A stretch of 64,000 nucleotides of DNA from Aricia agestis (taxonomy: Eukaryota > Arthropoda > Insecta > Lepidoptera > Lycaenidae). Location: NCBI RefSeq assembly GCF_905147365.1, contig NC_056423.1:10582501-10646500 (forward strand). The letters are read 5' to 3'. The translations under genes were made by a program, and so were the position numbers. Each line of letters opens with the position of its first letter. Position 1 is the first letter of the stretch. The notes beneath the pieces were generated by a model, which was given only the letters and a program-made list of their open reading frames with translations, made no database searches and was not told where the DNA came from. Shown here in pieces: positions 20,823-30,953 of the stretch.

Positions 20823-21253
20823 GCGGATGCCTACGTCATAAAAGCTACTTGCATGCGTTTCAGCAAAATCCGTCCTCTGGTTTGGATGTGCGTTGATAGA
20901 TCACTATGTCAGTCTTTGAGTTATATAATAATATGTATAATTAGATTTAGATATAAAAGAATAGTTAAATGTTTGAACAGTTTGTAAAGAGACATAACCA
21001 AGACGTAGTGATTACTAGTTTATGCTATCTCATAATATCTCTACGTGCGAATTGCGAACCGAATCTGAACCGATTCCCGGATGAAGTATAGAATTCATGT
21101 AACCGAAGCATTTAGTCATTAGTGCGTTAAAAGGGCGACTAAGGGCGAAGCCAAACGAGCGTAATTAGTGAGTCGTGATTTGTATGAATGATATTTACGC
21201 GGCAGAAATTCTGCGACTCACAACTCAGAAATTACGCTTTTTTGGCTTCACCC

Positions 21254-21357
21254 TAAAGAGTCCGGGTACCATCGCAATTCTCATACAAACGTAATACCAA
21301 GATCATTTCCCATACGAGAATATTTACCATATTTGAGTTATTATTCAGCTTAAGATA
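21254..21357. repeat. One-armed relative of MITE family C
   Basis: TAAAGAGTCCGGGTACCATC, AATTCTCATACAAACGTAAT and CGAGAATATTTACCATATTTG match the left arm of 9200-9528. The right arm is replaced after about 21357 by a minus-strand fragment of the 17773 repeat (GGGTACGGAAGGAAACCTTC, to 21450). Confidence 0.6.
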
Positions 21358-21762
21358 CAAAAAAAACACAATTTTTGGCCTATTTTTGCTCTATAACGGG
21401 TACGGAAGGAAACCTTCGTGCGCGAGTCCAACTCGCACTTAGCCGATTATTCTTCTTTTCATTAAACAAATTGGATGATAAGGAGTTTAAATTCCACGGG
21501 TGTTCAATTGTTTTCGATAAGGTTAAACGTTGAACCATCCAGTTAACGATAAAGTTAAGTATTTGTTATCTCTCATTAACCGTGGGTGGTCAATTACACA
21601 AGTACCATAGCTAACCAAAATTCAAGTTAACAATATTTGTGGCCTGTCGACAAGGTATAACGATTATTGCAATAGACTAAAACTATGTTACCGATAGATT
21701 TGATTTAAACATTCGGTCAGTTAATATTTTAACTGTGCCAATATGGCTCAGTTAAAATATTC

Positions 21763-22040
21763 GACGACCTCTGTGGCTCAGTGGTGAGCGCGTCGGTAGC
21801 TCAAGCCGGAGGTCGCGGGTTCGAATCCCGCCGACGGAACAATGAGTTTTCAAAGTTCCCGGGTCTGGATGTGTATTAAATATGTGTATGATATAATAAA
21901 AATCTTAAATATATATTGTATAGTATAAAAGTATTAAATATATTTCCGTTGTCTGGTACCTGTAACACAAGTCCTTTAGGTACTTAGCACGGGGCCAGAC
22001 TGACGTGGTGTGAAGCGTCCATAGATATTATATTATTATA
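21763..22040 (+). mobile_element. tRNA-derived SINE, copy 2 (most complete)
   Basis: The tRNA-like head has an A box TGGCTCAGTGG (21774-21784) and a B box GGTTCGAATCC (21818-21828), the internal RNA polymerase III promoter. The body has CAAAGTTCCCGGGTCTGG and CCGTTGTCTGGTACCTG, ending GTGAAGCGTCCATAGATATT and a (TAT)n tail. The head does not fold into a full tRNA, so it is not a tRNA gene. Confidence 0.85.
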
Positions 22041-22139
22041 TTATTATAATATGAGAATAGAAGAAATTTTGGTATGTACATAAATATTTACAATATCGCT
22101 ATAATTTATTAGCAAACACGCAAGACGAAAACGAGCCGA

Positions 22140-22322
22140 CGCTCCGATGCGCCATTTGTTTATCGCGCGAGAATCGTAAATTTTTCAGGGATAATAAGCA
22201 TACTATGTCCATTTCCGGGACTTATATATCTCCATACCTCAGCAACATCGGTTTAGTGGTTTGAGCGTGAAGAGGTATCTAACAGACAGACGAACACACT
22301 TTCGCATTTATAATATTACTGG
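22140..22322 (-). repeat. Helitron-like repeat, diverged
   Basis: Reverse-complement of the 198-403 family: TTTATCGCGCGAGAATCGTA, GAGCGTGAAGAGGTATCTAA, CAGACAGACGAACACAC, TTTCGCATTTATAATATTA. The CTAG end is not evident. Confidence 0.5.
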
Positions 22323-22879
22323 ATCGGTATCGAGGTCATGGCAGGTCAGGGTCTCGTCCTGGGTGTGCGCGTGACCACACGATCCGATGACCGCTGAAGT
22401 ACGACTCAATATGGGATCGTTGGTGAATGGTGATCCTACAAAAGGTATTGAAGACGTAAGTGAATGAAGTGGGCAACTATGAATTTAAAAATTCCCGTTT
22501 TGTAACATATAAACATAAATTAAATAAATAAATGGAGGCTTCAGGACCGGGAAAAAAATTGGAAATGAAATCTGCTGACTATATCGACTTCGTATGCAAC
22601 GCCGAGTTTGTAACAAATTCCTAGAAATGGAAAAAAACCGCAAAATTCTTATCTTTAGTTTACATCCACCAATCCACACAATTTGTCGATTACTTACAAA
22701 TTCAAATTCTGAGTATCAACTGGGTTTAGAATAAGCATAGCTGCTAGACGCACAATCATAAAAAACTGTGAAAACAATACTAATATGTGCAAATTATACA
22801 AATTTTTTACAATGATATCTACTATGTAGACAAAGCAGTATAAAATATTAGAGATAATCCCAATCCTTACAAAAATTCA
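22323..22879. other. Intergenic stretch, nothing recognised
   Basis: AT-rich sequence between a Helitron-like repeat and the hAT target site. No feature recognised. Confidence 0.35.
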
Positions 22880-23950
22880 ATCACAGCTAGAGATGGGCAC
22901 GTACCTGGGTATTTACCCATCTACCCGGTATTTACCCTCACGTACCCGGTAAATACCCGTATCTACCCAAAACGGTGGGTAGATAAAACTCTATATATGA
23001 ACAAAACTTTTTTTGCAACTTTTGTCAAATGTATCGCTAATATTTTATTTCTATAGCTTTTATTTAAATTTCTATTAACCCAAAATGGTGGATAGATAAA
23101 ACTCTATACATATACATAATTTTTTTTTTGTAACTTTTGTCAAATGTATCGTTAATTTGTCATTTTCATATCTTTTTTTTTATTTCTATTATTTATATAA
23201 TAATTATCTATTATTTTATACAAACGGTGTTATTTATTTAAACATTTCAAAAAGTTTAGTTAAAAAACTTGTCTTCCACTCTGACGCTGGCAACTCCTAA
23301 ACGGAGAGGCTTACGCCAAAAGAAGAAGAAGAAGAAAAAACTTGTCTGGTATAGTGCTAGTGAATTGGATACAGTTTGAATAGATTTTGTCTGTACATAT
23401 TATTATTATATCATCTACTAGGGTAGTACCATAATAATAGGATTTATTTTATTTATGTTATATTATAACAATTTAGTTTCAAACAAAACTACGATTTATT
23501 ACATTTTGTTTTTTAATAAACTTCTATAATAATGACATCATTAACGTTATTTACATTACTTAAAATCATGGCTAATATTGTAAAACACAATAGTGAAAGC
23601 ATGTAGCTAAGTTTATTCGAACGGATAATATTTATTGAAGTGATATCTAACCGTTATACTTATTAGTGTCACACTCACAGACAATGTGACAGTATTTGAG
23701 TTGCAATAAAAAACATACTACAATCCATTTTCATTTTGATCGCAGACTTCCAATTTTTTCTTTATAAACAAAAGATTATAATTCGTGTGTATAGGCTTGT
23801 CATTTAAAAAGATGATAGTATGCACATTGTAGTGTATCATGTATCTAATGTTTTATTAATTAAAATAATGTATGTTAAAAGCGTAGGTAATTTAAAACAA
23901 TATTGACTCAATGCACTCCTACTCCATATTTAAACTAAAACTGCCAAATT

Positions 23951-24370
23951 TCATGGTAAAAATATATGTTATAAAGCGTAGTTACTTGTTTGTCATTATT
24001 AGTAGTCAGAATTCCCTAGAATATTTTTTTTATTACTATCAAGCAAATTTTTTGTGAGTAGCTTCATTTTGATAAGATAAACAACATTTTTCATGGTAAA
24101 AATATATGTTATAAAGCGTAGTTACTTGTTTGTCATTATTAGTAGTCAGGATTCCCTAGAATATTTTTTTTATTACAATCATTCTAATTTTTTGTGAGTA
24201 GCTTCATTTTGATAAGATAAACAACATTTTTCATGGTAAAAATATATGTTATAAAGCGTAGTTACTTGTTTGTCATTATTAGTAGTCAGGATTCCCTAGA
24301 ATATTTTTTTTATTACAATCATTCTAATTTTTTGTGAGTAGCTTCATTTGGATAAGATAAACAACATTTT
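23951..24370. repeat. Tandem repeat, three 140-bp units
   Basis: Units start at 23951, 24091 and 24231 with TCATGGTAAAAATATATGTT and end GATAAGATAAACAACATTTT. They are almost identical (single-base changes such as AGTCAGAATT versus AGTCAGGATT), so the expansion is recent. They lie between the left end of the hAT element and its transposase. Confidence 0.9.
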
Positions 24371-24806
24371 TATCTGCAAAAAATCTTGAAAGTGGTAGCT
24401 AACAGAGATAGAAAGGATTTCGTACTTTGATTTGATGGTCCCAAAATATGGATTTTTCTATTTGTAGGACAATGTTACTTTTAAATTTTATGATATAGGT
24501 AATTACATTTATATAATTTATATTAAGTATAATATTATAATTATAATATATTATACTATGATTATACATTATAAGTATATTGATAGGTTATTTGCTATAA
24601 TTTAAAAGTAACACTGTCCTACAAATAGAACAATCCATATTTTAGGATCATCAAATCAAACTATGAAATCCTTTCTGTCTCTGTTAGCTACCACTTTCAA
24701 GATTTTTCACAGATAAAAATGTTAATCGTCTTATCAAAATGAAGCTACTCACAAAAAATTAGCTTGATAGTAATAAAAAAAATCTTTTAGGGAACCCTGA
24801 CTATAT
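24280..24806. repeat. Large imperfect inverted repeat (foldback)
   Basis: The left arm 24280-24498 (containing GTGGTAGCTAACAGAGATAG and GATTTGATGGTCC) pairs with the right arm 24599-24806 (GGATCATCAAATC, CTGTTAGCTACCAC, ATGAAGCTACTCAC). An AT-rich loop of about 100 bp separates them. The left arm includes the last 140-bp tandem unit, so the array and foldback are physically linked. It could be a foldback element nested in the hAT or a structural part of it. Confidence 0.8.
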
Positions 24807-24962
24807 TTTTTTAACATTTAGCATTTTAGAAAAAAATTAGACATTTTTGAATAAGTTAGTGACACTTTCAATGTCACTTTACCTTTTTTTTCTAAAATTT
24901 AAAAGAGCTTTATCGTAATAATAAAAAATTTAATTAAAAAATCATTTTGATAAAGGTCAACC

Positions 24963-26859
24963 ATGGGCAAACCGAAAAAGGAGTTAGTTTGGAAACATTA
25001 TCGTAGATGTGAAGACAGTGGCGTTATATGTTCATTTTGTAATCATAAATACAAAATTGCAAACGTTAACAAAATGGAAAATCATTTAAAGAAGTGCTTC
25101 CTGTGTCCCGAACAATATAAAAACTCAATAAAAGAATTGAATAAAGAAAACGATAACCCATCAGCTGAAACATCAAGAATTGACATAGAAAACACGCAAT
25201 CGAACACTACATCGGCTGTTTCTAACTTATCATCAACTTCTTTACCTGCTTTTGAAGATAAATTTTCAGAAAACCAAATCAATACACTTCATAGTGAACT
25301 AGCTAAAGCCATATACGTATCGGGCTCGCCATTTTCAATGGTGGAACATCCACTGTGGATAGATTTCTTAAAACGGTTACAGCCTTTGTACAAACTGCCA
25401 TCACGAAAAGCTATTTCTACGACACATTTAGAAAAAACATACCGAAAAATGCACACTGAATTAATGGATGAGCTCAAAGCCCAAAGCTATTTACATTTAC
25501 AATGTGATGGATGGAGTGATTTACGTAATAGAGGAATTATGAATTTTATAATAGCAAAACCAGAACCGATGTTCGTTAAAAGTTTGGACACAGAATCAAA
25601 CAGACATACTGGGGAATACACATCTAATGAAATATTAAAAATTATAGAAGATTACGGAGCACAGAAATTTTTTGTTTTAATAGGAGATAACGCCACCAAC
25701 ATGCAAAGAGCATTTCGTCTGGTAAGAGCGATTCATCCTCATATGGTGCTGCTCATGTTTTAAACCGACTGTGTGAAGACATATTACAGCTAGAAGCATT
25801 AAAAACCTTTATATTTAAGGCTATTAACTGCATAAAAGCAGTGAAAAAAAGTCAAGTTGCGTGTGCTTTGTTAGCCGACATTGTAAAAGAAAAGGGCGTC
25901 GGTGAGACTTTGAAACTTCCTTGTAATACCAGATGGGGAAGTCACTTCACCGGCCTCAGAAGCCTCGAGAATACAAAAATTGCTTTGCAAACTCTAGCAG
26001 TTCATGAGAGATCACCGTTATCAAATAATACTAAGGCGGCATTTTCAGATCAAACTTTTTGGAAGCTTACTCGAGAATGCAACTTATTATTAAAGCCAAT
26101 ACAGAAGCATTAACAAGACTGGAAGGAGACAAAGAAATTATACACAAAGTTTATTTATGTTTACGGGACGTGAAATCTAAATTAGAATTTGTTTTACCGG
26201 AAATGACTATATTGAATGAAGAAGAAAAACAAAACATTTTAACTTTTACAGAAAACAGAATGAAAATGTGCATTAAGCCAATTCATTTGGCTGCGTATTT
26301 ACTCAATCCGGCGTTACGAGGTGCTGAGCTAAAACGGCATGAGATACAGGATGCTGCAGGATACATCCTTGATGTTGGCTCTAATTTAGGACTCGACATT
26401 GTGCAAGAGTTAGCTGAATACAGAGCCAAAAGTGGTTATTGGGCTTGTAGTCATGTATGGAGAAATATTAATAATATAGCTTCAGTTTTGTGGTGGAGTG
26501 GCGTCTGCGAACCTACACATTTGAGTCACGTTGCACTTCGCATTTTAACAGCTCCTTGCACATCAGCTGCAACGGAGAGGTCGTTTAGTTGTCAAGGAAA
26601 TATTCACAGTAAGAAAAGAAATAGGCTTACTTCAGACCGAACAGGGAAGATTGCATTTATAACGTATAATTGGAATATTCGTCAAAGAAAAGAAAAAGCA
26701 AATTTTGATGATGGTGATGAATCGCCCAGCATAACGGAAGAAAATTCACCAATATCGAGACCTTCCACATCGTCCGGCATAATGCACTCGCCGACTAGAG
26801 CTGAAATTGAATTTCGTGATTGTGGAAACCTTGAAGCAGTTGGTAGCAGCATAAGTTAG
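24963..26859 (+). pseudogene. hAT transposase with BED finger, frameshifted
   Basis: The BED zinc finger comes first (C23, C26, H41, C45 in ICSFCNHKYK...HLKKC). An RNase H-like core follows with CDGWSD (first catalytic Asp) and LIGDNATNM (second Asp). After a frame change between about 25725 and 25750 come AAHVLNRLCED and LPCNTRWGSHF. After another between about 26080 and 26105 come WACSHVWRN and the dimerisation region LTAPCTSAATERSFSC. The order and blocks are those of a hAT transposase of typical size. With two frameshifts it cannot make the enzyme as it stands. ATG 24963 has a good context (CAACCATGG). Confidence 0.88.
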
Positions 26860-26929
26860 TGATACTAGCGACTAAAGTTTAAGGTCGATTAATAGATATC
26901 GTTTTGAGAAAACTTGTAAAAACATTTTA

Positions 26930-27190
26930 AAATAATTAAAAAGGTTTGTTTGATTGCAGTACTTACTCGTTTTGTAAAAACATTTTGAAATAATTAAAAA
27001 GGTTTGTTTGATTGCAGTAGATATTCGTTTTGTAAAACATTTTGAAATAATTAAAAGGGTTTGTTTGATTTCAGTACTTACTCGTTTTGTAAAAATATTT
27101 TGAAATAATTAAAAAGGTTTGTTTGATTGTAGTACTTACTCGTTTTGTATTTTTAAATAATTAAAAAGGTTTGTTTGATTGCAGTACTTT
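26930..27190. repeat. Tandem array, about five units of 52-58 bp
   Basis: Each unit has AATAATTAAAAAGGTTTGTT, TGATTGCAGTACTTACTCG and TTTTGTAAAAACATTTTG. GGTTTGTTTGATT recurs at about 26943, 27001, 27058, 27116 and 27168. A hairpin follows at 27209-27252 (TAGTAGACGCCTT / AAGGCATCTACTA). Located just 3' of the hAT transposase. Confidence 0.85.
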
Positions 27191-27856
27191 AACTCGATTT
27201 GTTTGATTAGTAGACGCCTTCATCGTTAAGGGAAACGATAAAGGCATCTACTAAGAAGATTTATTTTAATTCAATCCTTAAAAGTATTAAATGCTAACTT
27301 TATCACTATAAAAAGGTATTAATTACTTTTAATAATATTAATATCACACAAGCGAAGCCAAAATTTAGGAAAAAAGTACAAAAACACAGCGTCACTCTTA
27401 GGAATGCGCGCCGAAATTCATGAAAAACATGGTTTTGTATAGCAAACATACATTAGTTTTAGACTTTAAGGAGCTTATTCAAACAGTTACGGGCTAGTGA
27501 CTAAATTTGCATTATTTAATGGAGGTTTTTCTAAGGATTTACCAGAAAAGAATGTGTAAAAACGTACGCTGAATTATAAATACCCACCATTTTTGGGTAT
27601 TTACCCAATCTACCAGGTAAATACCCAATCTACCCGGTAAATACCAGGTGGGTAGATTGGGTATTTACCCATCGCCCATCTCTAATCACAGCACATCAAG
27701 AATTGGAAAATGCCCTTTAAATGTGGTTGAAGGCCCAAAGAAGCTAAAACGAAACTATGAGCAGTCGTACGCAAAAACAAATTGCCAATTATTGTTTTAG
27801 GAAAATGGATTTTAAACCGATTTGGTCAAGACTCTGAATAGAAGTTTTATATATTA

Positions 27857-28009
27857 CTAGCTGTCCCGGTGAACTTCGTGTCACTTTCAACCTTCCCTGG
27901 ACTTCAAAGATTATTTTAAGACTAAAATTAGCAGAATCGGTTCAGCCGTTATCGAGTTATAGCGTTACTAACACAATTGGAAATCCATTTTTATATATAT
28001 AGATATTTT
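27857..28009 (-). repeat. Helitron-like terminus (ACTAGCTGTCCCGG family)
   Basis: ACTAGCTGTCCCGGTGAACT, CCTTCCCTGGACTTC, AATCGGTTCAGCCGTT, then AATCCATTTTTATATATATAG. The same series is at 36249-36378, so it is one family. On the minus strand it terminates CTAG-T. Confidence 0.55.
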
Positions 28010-28620
28010 TACATTTAATATCGTAACATTTAAAAATATACTTTTATATAGCACTATATCCAAATTCAGCAATCTAATTCTCTCGCTCAAAGTTTGCCTG
28101 GAAGAGATTACTGCTTAGTAATAAGGCCGCCTTTGTGTGCTTTCTTATTTTTGTACGTATATTTTAAACTTTGTTATATTATGTAATTTATTGTCCACAA
28201 TAAAGTATATTTTTATTTCATTTCATTACAAGACATTGATGTAGTGTGCAAAGTATGTGAAGAAGAAAGTTTTCGCCAAAAGAATTGTAAAAACTGGCTA
28301 TAAACAGTTTTCCAAAAATTTACTGAAGGTTATACAAATGCCAACTTTGTAATCCTATTAGCGCTGCCAATATCAGATCGAACACTTAACAAGTGACACA
28401 TACACAAGGGACATATTGTTAAAGTGCTATATAATATCACTTATTTATGTTACAGATTTATTAATTAAATTAATTAACAAATTTTTACTGCCATAAAAAC
28501 CGAATGCACAATATGTTACGAAACCAAAGTGCCTTTAACAGATTTTAATGATAAAAAACATGTAGCAATAAAAAGTATTTATACTATTAAACATTTAACT
28601 ACATTTTTATCTCAATTCAT
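28010..28620. other. Intergenic stretch with a probable non-LTR tail
   Basis: At 28130-28228, TGTACGTATATTTTAAAC, GTCCACAATAAAGTATAT and TTTATTTCATTTCATT look like the 3' end of a non-LTR retrotransposon with a polyadenylation signal. No coding sequence precedes it. Confidence 0.35.
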
Positions 28621-28622
28621 CT

Positions 28623-28681
28623 ACGTGTTTTACATTATACATTATTAGTAAGTAACTAATAATGTATAATGTAAAACACGT
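28623..28681. repeat. Short near-perfect palindrome
   Basis: ACGTGTTTTACATTATACAT and its complement are separated by TATTAGTAAGTAACTAATA. 59 nt; the inner part is copied again just downstream (GTTACATTATACATTATT). Confidence 0.75.
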
Positions 28682-28873
28682 TACATTATACATTATTTAA
28701 TTAACTTATCCCACACTTATCTCGGCGACAAAATATTTAAAAGTGTAAGATTTATAGGTATTCAATACATATATTAGCCGATAACAAACTTGATTTATTC
28801 GGTAAACTATACATCAAAGTATTTATATTCAGGGTTGTCGAGAAAACAAAAGGAAAATAGGAAACATTAGAAA

Positions 28874-29032
28874 GATTCAGACCGCAACGTGACGCGCAGA
28901 TGCATATCTAAATTTGTACTGAATTGAAAGATTTCAATTGTGTGAGACGTCTTGCAAATCTGTCAAATACATACAAATAAAGAAAATGTGCTAGATGCAT
29001 TACTAAATTCGCGTCGCGTTTCGGTCTGAATC
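28874..29032. mobile_element. MITE, family H
   Basis: Inverted ends GATTCAGACCGCAACG.GACGCG and CGCGTCGCGTTTCGGTCTGAATC, with an unrelated centre. 159 bp, one copy. Confidence 0.65.
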
Positions 29033-29220
29033 GACGCGTCATGTTTTTGCCTACAGCATATTCATCCCTATTTTTCTATTATTTAAGTACCTGCTACGAA
29101 AATAAGGAAACGCGTGTCGACGCTCGTTCACTCTTCGATGCTGCCTTATTTTTTTAAAGGACTTAAATAGAGATGAATATGGTTTAAAACATAATATCAT
29201 AGCGTCGCTTCTGATCAGGG

Positions 29221-29360
29221 CCTGTAGACAAGTGGCAAAGCACTAACGCTAACGCTAGCGCTACAAAATGTATGCGATTTGACATAAGTCATCGCTTCGC
29301 TAGCGAATACTAATGTCAATTCCATACATTTTGTAGCGCTAGCGCACTTGTCTACGGGGG
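29221..29360. mobile_element. MITE, family I
   Basis: Arms TGTAGACAAGTG and CACTTGTCTACG at the ends. GCTAGCGCTACAAAATGTAT pairs with ATACATTTTGTAGCGCTAGC. The arms are rich in AACGCTA repeats. About 140 bp. Confidence 0.75.
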
Positions 29361-30337
29361 CAGGTCGACATGTACTTACGTACTGGATAAATATATAAAA
29401 TATGGAAAAATCGGATTGCTAATATATTGACGCGTCTAGTGCAAGTGGAAGAAAACGTTGTAAACACCATTAAATAAATTTAGTTAACGTTAGAGAAAAT
29501 TTAATAGTGTTAAAAACTTATGTACCGGCACTGGATGAGATGAGAAGTCAGTAGTCACTGAATTTAACTAAAAATATAACATTTTTCTAATTTCAAACAC
29601 GTTAAGTCAACAAGTAACAACAGTTTACATCTGCTCCTACCCCGAGCCATTCTGACCTGAATGCCAAAGGCCCAAAGGCCAAAGCCCAAACCCAACCCTT
29701 GGCTCTTTCTGCCGACCAGCTCACATCTAAATCACATTACCTATGTATTTATTGCCCTGCCAAAAACAATGGTAATAGACCAGTGTTTTGCGTCAAATGA
29801 ACCGTCTTTGTTTTTACCCGACTGCCAGGAGGGTTATTTGCGATTGTTTTTATACATTTTAGCCAAAATGTTGTTCCCGATGGACGTAATATTTTAAGAA
29901 TTTGTTCTCTCGTCGAGTTACTTTAAGTGGATTTTTAAGTTTTCCACGAAATTTGGGATAACACTTGGCGACCAACCAGATTATAGTTTAAATATTGTCA
30001 AAGACTTGTGTAGAGTCCCGTGAGTAATGTTAAAAGTGTAAGCAACCTTCCAAATACAAAATAAGTTTAAAAAATGATAAAATATAGAATTTGCAATCTG
30101 TGATTCAACTGGCGAAAGTAGCCGAAAAATATGGCAGGCCGCAGGTTCTTAAAATGAGCTAGTGAACCTAACATTTTTTTTTTCTAAAATTTAACTTTAA
30201 TTAGATTACCGACTGAACTTCGTATCACTTCCCTTCCTTTATTCCTTCCCTATATATATTTAAATATAAATTTCTAAGATAAAACCTGATAAAACCCATG
30301 TTTTGTCTTAGAAAAAAAAACTTCAATCACAAAAAAA
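29361..30337. other. Intergenic stretch, nothing recognised
   Basis: A 78-codon frame at 29661 begins in a CCAAAGGCCCAAAGGCCAAA micro-repeat and is not convincing. The rest is AT-rich spacer. Confidence 0.35.
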
Positions 30338-30572
30338 CCCGTGGATACTCATGTTTTTCAAAATATTTAAAGAAGATATCTTCACGGTTGTCTTACGCTT
30401 TCACAGGCTCACAGCGCATCGTATTTGAGACAACCCTAGTACTAAAAAAAACTCAAATCTCAAAACCCGTGGATACTCATGTTTTTCAAAATATTTAAAG
30501 AAGATATCTTCACGGTTGTCTTACGCTTTCACAGGCTCACAGCGCATCGTATTCGTGACAACCCTAGTACTA
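30338..30572. repeat. Direct duplication, two units of 128 bp
   Basis: CCCGTGGATACTCATGTTTT begins both copies (30338 and 30466), and each ends GACAACCCTAGTACTA. They differ only near the end (TATTTGAGACA versus TATTCGTGACA). The unit separation is 128 bp. Confidence 0.9.
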
Positions 30573-30953
30573 TCTATTGTGCTGTCAAAGTCCTTTATCG
30601 GTGAACAATGAAATACTCTAAATTTTTGTACAGGACCCCTCGAATATAAAACATTTTTCACTTGACAAGCGCAATATATAACCTATGTATCGCTATCGTT
30701 GCTTAGAGGCAGATAGGACAAAGAAGAAAATAGGATTTCTTATTACAACTTCTAACATTAAACTTTAACTTCTTGTAATAAAAAAAGGGGTCAAAGTAAT
30801 CATAGAAAATCACAAAATTGATAAAATTAAAAAAAAAATGTCATTTAGCGTGCTATAGGTATAGTATATGTATAAGTATTCAAGCTAAACTATTGATTTT
30901 CATGAACGAATAAGTATTGTTGAGACTATCATTCTTTATTACACAGCGTAATG

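Larger units (their letters stand above)
22888..27684 (+). mobile_element. hAT transposon, full length with 8-bp target duplication
   Basis: 4797 bp. The left end is TAGAGATGGGC and the right end GCCCATCTCTA, perfect 11-bp inverted repeats. The 8-bp sequence ATCACAGC occurs immediately outside both (22880-22887 and 27685-27692), the expected hAT duplication. Both ends carry clusters of CTACCCGGTAAATACCC-like subterminal motifs (22907-22990, 27590-27672), the usual transposase-binding sites. Contents in order: a 140-bp tandem triplet overlapping a foldback (23951-24820), the decayed transposase (24963-26859) and a 57-bp array (26930-27190). Confidence 0.93.

Noticed and set aside
21763..21840. 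tRNA gene from A and B boxes with a CGGGTTCGAATCCCG arm
   Set aside because: The T-arm-like part is good, but the acceptor and anticodon arms do not form, and the same head and long tail recur at 5341 and 46917. It is the head of a SINE.
23951..27190. CRISPR-like or satellite array
   Set aside because: Units of 140 bp and 57 bp are directly adjacent without unique spacers, lie inside a hAT element, and the genome is eukaryotic.
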